DNA of 64,000 bases from Mytilus californianus (Eukaryota > Mollusca > Bivalvia > Mytilida > Mytilidae): the NCBI RefSeq assembly GCF_021869535.1, contig NW_026262668.1, positions 21,209,732 through 21,273,731 on the forward strand, given 5' to 3'. The notes beneath the pieces were generated by a model. The model ran no database searches. It was not told where the DNA came from and saw nothing but the letters and a program-made list of their open reading frames with translations. Shown here one piece after another: positions 61,139 through 64,000 of this stretch (position 1 is the first letter of the stretch; the number at the start of each line of letters is the position of its first letter). A program made the position numbers and the translations under genes.

Positions 61139-63174
61139 GTAAGTTTTTGTGTCATTTAGACAACTGTGTGTATTGTTTACTTATGACTCTTATATATATT
61201 TCTTTTATGATAACGGCATATATGAGTTTTTATAACTTTTACAATATTCTGCTGAATACTTTTAACTGTGTTATGGGATCACGAGTTGGTTGACCGATAT
61301 GGCTAACTGTTTCACAGATGACGAATGATATGTTCCTACTGGCGTAACCACAGTCACGTCCTCTTTTTCTCGAATGTGACCTACCAAATTAGACTTATCA
61401 CCAGGGTTTTCCTTCGCATGCGACGAAAGTCGCGTAAAGCGAGATATAGGGATTGCTTTTCCGGGTCATCGTCGTCGTAGTTGGCGTCAACGATTGTTAA
61501 GTTTTCTGCTTAAGTTAGTTTGATAGGAACTACTTGTAATAGATCATTGATATTTAATATAAAGTTGCATTACTATCAATACATATCAGTTTGACGACTA
61601 TTTCAAGTACCTGCCCCCTAGGTCATAGTTCAGCGACTTTGAAAATCATGAAACAATTTTCAATGTAAAGTTTTCTGCTTAAGTTAGTTTGATAAGTACT
61701 ACTTGTGATAGATCAATGATATTTTCTATAAAGTTGCATTACTATCAGTACATATCAGGTTGACGACTATGTCGACTCCATGCCCCCGTAAGTCATGGGT
61801 TATAGGTCCAGTGACTTTCAATTAATTACCAATTTTCAATGTTAAGTTTTCTGCTTAAGTTAATTTGATAGGAACTACTTCCAATAGACAACAATATTTT
61901 CTATAAAGTTACATTACTGTCTGTACATATTAGTTTGTTAACCATTTGGAGGCATTTCCCACTAGTTCATGGTCCAGCAACCTTGAATTAATTAGCAATG
62001 TTGCTGTCCATCAGATTGTCTTTTTCTGAATTTTATGCCGACAGGCGAGACATATCTCTGTGTCAACAGTTTATATACATGAGCAACACCACGGTTGCTA
62101 CATGTGGAACAGGATCTGCTAACCCGTCCGGAGCACCTGAGATCACCCCCGGTTTTTGGTGGGGTTCGTATTACTCAGTCTTTAGTTTTCTATGTTGTGG
62201 TTTGTATACTGTTGTTTGTCTTTTGTTCGTTTTGTGTTTTTTGTCATGGCATTGTCAGTTTGTTTTCGACTTATGAGTTTGAATGTCCCTTTGATATCTT
62301 TCGCCTCTCTTTTAATGTATTGGTCTTACCTTATTTACTTGAACGGTAAAGTGACATTAATGACTTCTTTTAAACTGAGTTTTACTGTGTGTTTGTTTAT
62401 TCCGCATTGGCTAGAGGTATAGGGCCAGGGGGAGAATTGAGATCTCAGAAAACATGTTAAACCCTGCTTCGTTTTTGCGCCTGTCCCAAGTCAGGAACCT
62501 TTAGCCTTTATTAGTCTTGTATGTTTTTTTAATGTTGGTTCATTGGTATGTGTCGGAGTTAGCTAGGCTTGTATACATTGTTGTTCAGGGGCCAGCTGAA
62601 GCCCGCCTCCTGGTGCGGAGTATTTCCTCTCTGCGTGAAGACCCATTGTGGCCTTGGGCTGTTTTCTGCTCTTTGGTCGGGTTGATGTCTCTTTAGACAC
62701 ATTCCCCGTTTCCATGCTCTATTCTATTAAGAAGTTCACTTTCTTGTTCTTAAGTGGATAGCTATAACATTGCTAATCAACATCTAATTGACTGACTTGA
62801 ACGGAACAATATCGGCCATTCAGCAGTTAATAGAAAACACGTTGCACGAATAATAGCCCTTTTTCAGTTTTCTTCTAAACAGAATATTTCAACCCTGCAC
62901 GTTGAGATGAAAAGATCTATATTTGACACACGGTCTTAATCGAGGGCTTGACCAGCAACAAATTCTCATTAAAACCTCATCGTCTATCTGTTTATTTCAA
63001 AAAATGTTGTCTTGATTTTGTGAGTTTTACTTGAGATGGAATGGAAAAGTACACTATTCTCCTTACAGCTATTGTAAAGAAGACGTTTGATTCGCTCTGT
63101 GAAAGTGTATGGGACCCAATATGTGGATCTGATGGTAGAACATACCATAATAGATGTTACTTAGCTTTAAATCC
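61072..63174 (+). CDS. Secreted Kazal-type serine protease inhibitor, 5' part
   Basis: Exons 61072-61138 and 63069-63174 join in phase 1. Exon 1 is a signal peptide (MDFVILVPAMIAVILIQSST). Exon 2 encodes CESVWDPICGSDGRTYHNRC and then YLALNP. The spacing C-x7-C-x10-C with PICGSDGRTYHNRC is the Kazal core, which blocks serine proteases through a loop before the second Cys shown. The first Kazal Cys is not in these exons. The last two are expected in a third exon beyond the donor CC/GTAAGT at 63175, which I did not find before 64000. The gene is therefore partial here. Secretion is inferred from the signal peptide; the target protease is unknown. Confidence 0.78.
61385..62065 (+). repeat. Dispersed repeat with ~172-bp units
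   Basis: TTAAGTTTTCTGCTTAAGTT recurs near 61498, 61670 and 61843 with shared flanks. The left end has CGACGAAAGTCGCGTAAAGC and the right end AGGCGAGACATATCTCTGTG. It lies in the Kazal gene intron. Confidence 0.7.
62080..62370 (+). repeat. Dispersed repeat family C, copy 2
   Basis: ACCACGGTTGCTACATGTGG, AACAGGATCTGCTAACCCGT, GAGCACCTGAGATCACCCCC and TTTTTGGTGGGGTTCGTATT. Overlapping open frames here are repeat-derived. Confidence 0.8.
62395..62730 (-). repeat. Dispersed repeat family B, copy
   Basis: GCGCCTGTCCCAAGTCAGGA, GGGGCCAGCTGAAGCCCGCC, GGCCTTGGGCTGTTTTCTGC and AGACACATTCCCCGTTTCCA, collinear with 47290-47620. Confidence 0.8.
62731..63068. other. Kazal gene intron 1, right part
   Basis: No exon or named repeat. 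Confidence 0.4.
63069..63174 (+). CDS. Kazal gene exon 2: Kazal core
   Basis: Acceptor TCCTTACAG, donor CC/GTAAGT, 106 nt, phase 1 to 2. Encodes IVKKTFDSLCESVWDPICGS and DGRTYHNRCYLALNP. Confidence 0.88.
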
Positions 63175-63489
63175 GTAAGTTTATATCAGATTTGTAAAAC
63201 CTCTATAATTAATCAAAATAGTTTGTTATTTCAAGTCTTTCAAAATTGAATGTTTTTGTGTTTATGTAACAACAATTTGTATATCTTTTCACCCTAAATT
63301 GGCTTGTTGTTTGGATTACGACATACTTATGAATATGTAATAACAGACCTTGTTTATCATTCAAATATTCGATACTCCCAACCCCAAACCATAAATACAC
63401 ACACACACACGTATCTCCAAAGCTACAGCTGGTTTTTATTCCAGTGATATGTATTAAATAGTCCATACTATTACTGCACATTCAAAAAG
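63175..63489. other. Kazal gene intron 2 start
   Basis: Includes an (AC)n run at about 63393-63410. No exon with the last two Kazal cysteines is seen. Confidence 0.4.
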
Positions 63490-63760
63490 AGAGAAAACAT
63501 CAAGGTGGCATTCGAAAATCATAAATCCATTGAAAACAGTCAATACTATGGCCAAACATTAAAACGACGAATGGACAAACAACAATAACAAACATTACAT
63601 ATAAAACTATAGACTGAGCAACAAAACTCCCACCAAAAAATAGGTTGAACTCAGGTGCCTTGGAAAGGCAGCAGTTCTTGCTCCAGATGTGGAAATACGT
63701 TTTCCCCATGGAATATGCTCCTTCCACCCTTAATGTTCTTTCCAGATGAAGAACGGCAAT
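63490..63760 (-). repeat. Dispersed repeat family C, diverged reverse copy
   Basis: CAACAAAACTCCCACCAAAA, TAGGTTGAACTCAGGTGCCT and GCAGTTCTTGCTCCAGATGT are the reverse strand of the family C text at 62080-62370, with many differences. Confidence 0.55.
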
Positions 63761-64000
63761 GCACGCGTATTCGTTTACTAATATAAATAAATATACAATA
63801 GGAATATAAATATTATCATGTATAATACAGTTGTATTATTTCGCGTAGACACATTCAATAAAAGTGTCCCCAAAACATGTACAACTTCGCATCCTGAGAT
63901 ATGGAATAACTTTAATTTAAACTTTATTAATTATGATTGTGATTAATGGTATCATCAATTGAATATCACGAACTTTAGTAGGAATCAATTATAATAATAT
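63761..64000. other. No gene seen at right edge
   Basis: AT-rich sequence with no recognised feature. Confidence 0.4.

Noticed and set aside
62080-62420. Three overlapping frames with hydrophobic segments
   Set aside because: They lie entirely within dispersed repeat family C, which also occurs at 40730-40900.

Overview
The window is animal nuclear DNA and almost certainly comes from a marine bivalve, most likely a mussel of the Mytilus type. It is AT-rich, its genes are split into many small exons with GT-AG introns, and it is packed with tandem repeats, foldback elements and dispersed repeats of a kind I recognise from mussel DNA. The bivalve assignment is inference from these repeats and from the protein families. 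No sequence search was run.

Four genes can be supported by joining exons by hand and checking splice sites and phases. (1) On the + strand, 2529-8261 holds the first three coding exons of an Eph receptor tyrosine kinase: signal peptide, ephrin-binding domain and the start of the Cys-rich region. No later Eph exon was found. (2) On the - strand, 42593 down to 16044 holds a complete 17-exon KIFAP3 (KAP3) gene of 835 codons, the non-motor subunit of heterotrimeric kinesin-2. (3) On the + strand, 42965-53360 holds NTMT1, a two-coding-exon N-terminal X-Pro-Lys methyltransferase of 219 residues. It is head-to-head with KIFAP3, with 371 bp between the two start codons. (4) On the + strand, 61072-63174 holds the first two exons of a secreted Kazal-type protease-inhibitor gene that runs off the right edge.

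Everything else is repeat or unassigned. Layout: 1-2.5 kb dispersed repeats; 2.5-8.3 kb Eph exons, with a CACTA-like element, a SINE-like copy and a LINE remnant in its introns; 8.9-15.5 kb foldback elements and tandem-unit repeats; 16.0-42.6 kb KIFAP3; 43.1-52.8 kb the NTMT1 intron, with a LINE copy interrupted by a MITE, a second CACTA-like element and tandem repeats; 54.6-55.7 kb a 56-bp minisatellite; 57.5-59.5 kb a 24-bp minisatellite; 61.1-63.2 kb the Kazal gene with repeats in its intron.

The most unusual signals are these. Two KIFAP3 introns carry minor-spliceosome (U12) signals, one of them AT-AC. Several KIFAP3 exon/intron junctions have been tandemly duplicated, including a minisatellite of about 1.6 kb whose 30-bp unit is built on the exon 14 splice donor. 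A pair of related non-autonomous elements has CACTAC ends, perfect 3-bp target duplications and long subterminal GTCGAG arrays. Other elements also have motif-rich subterminal regions. The genes do not form an operon. Only the KIFAP3/NTMT1 pair looks likely to share a promoter.
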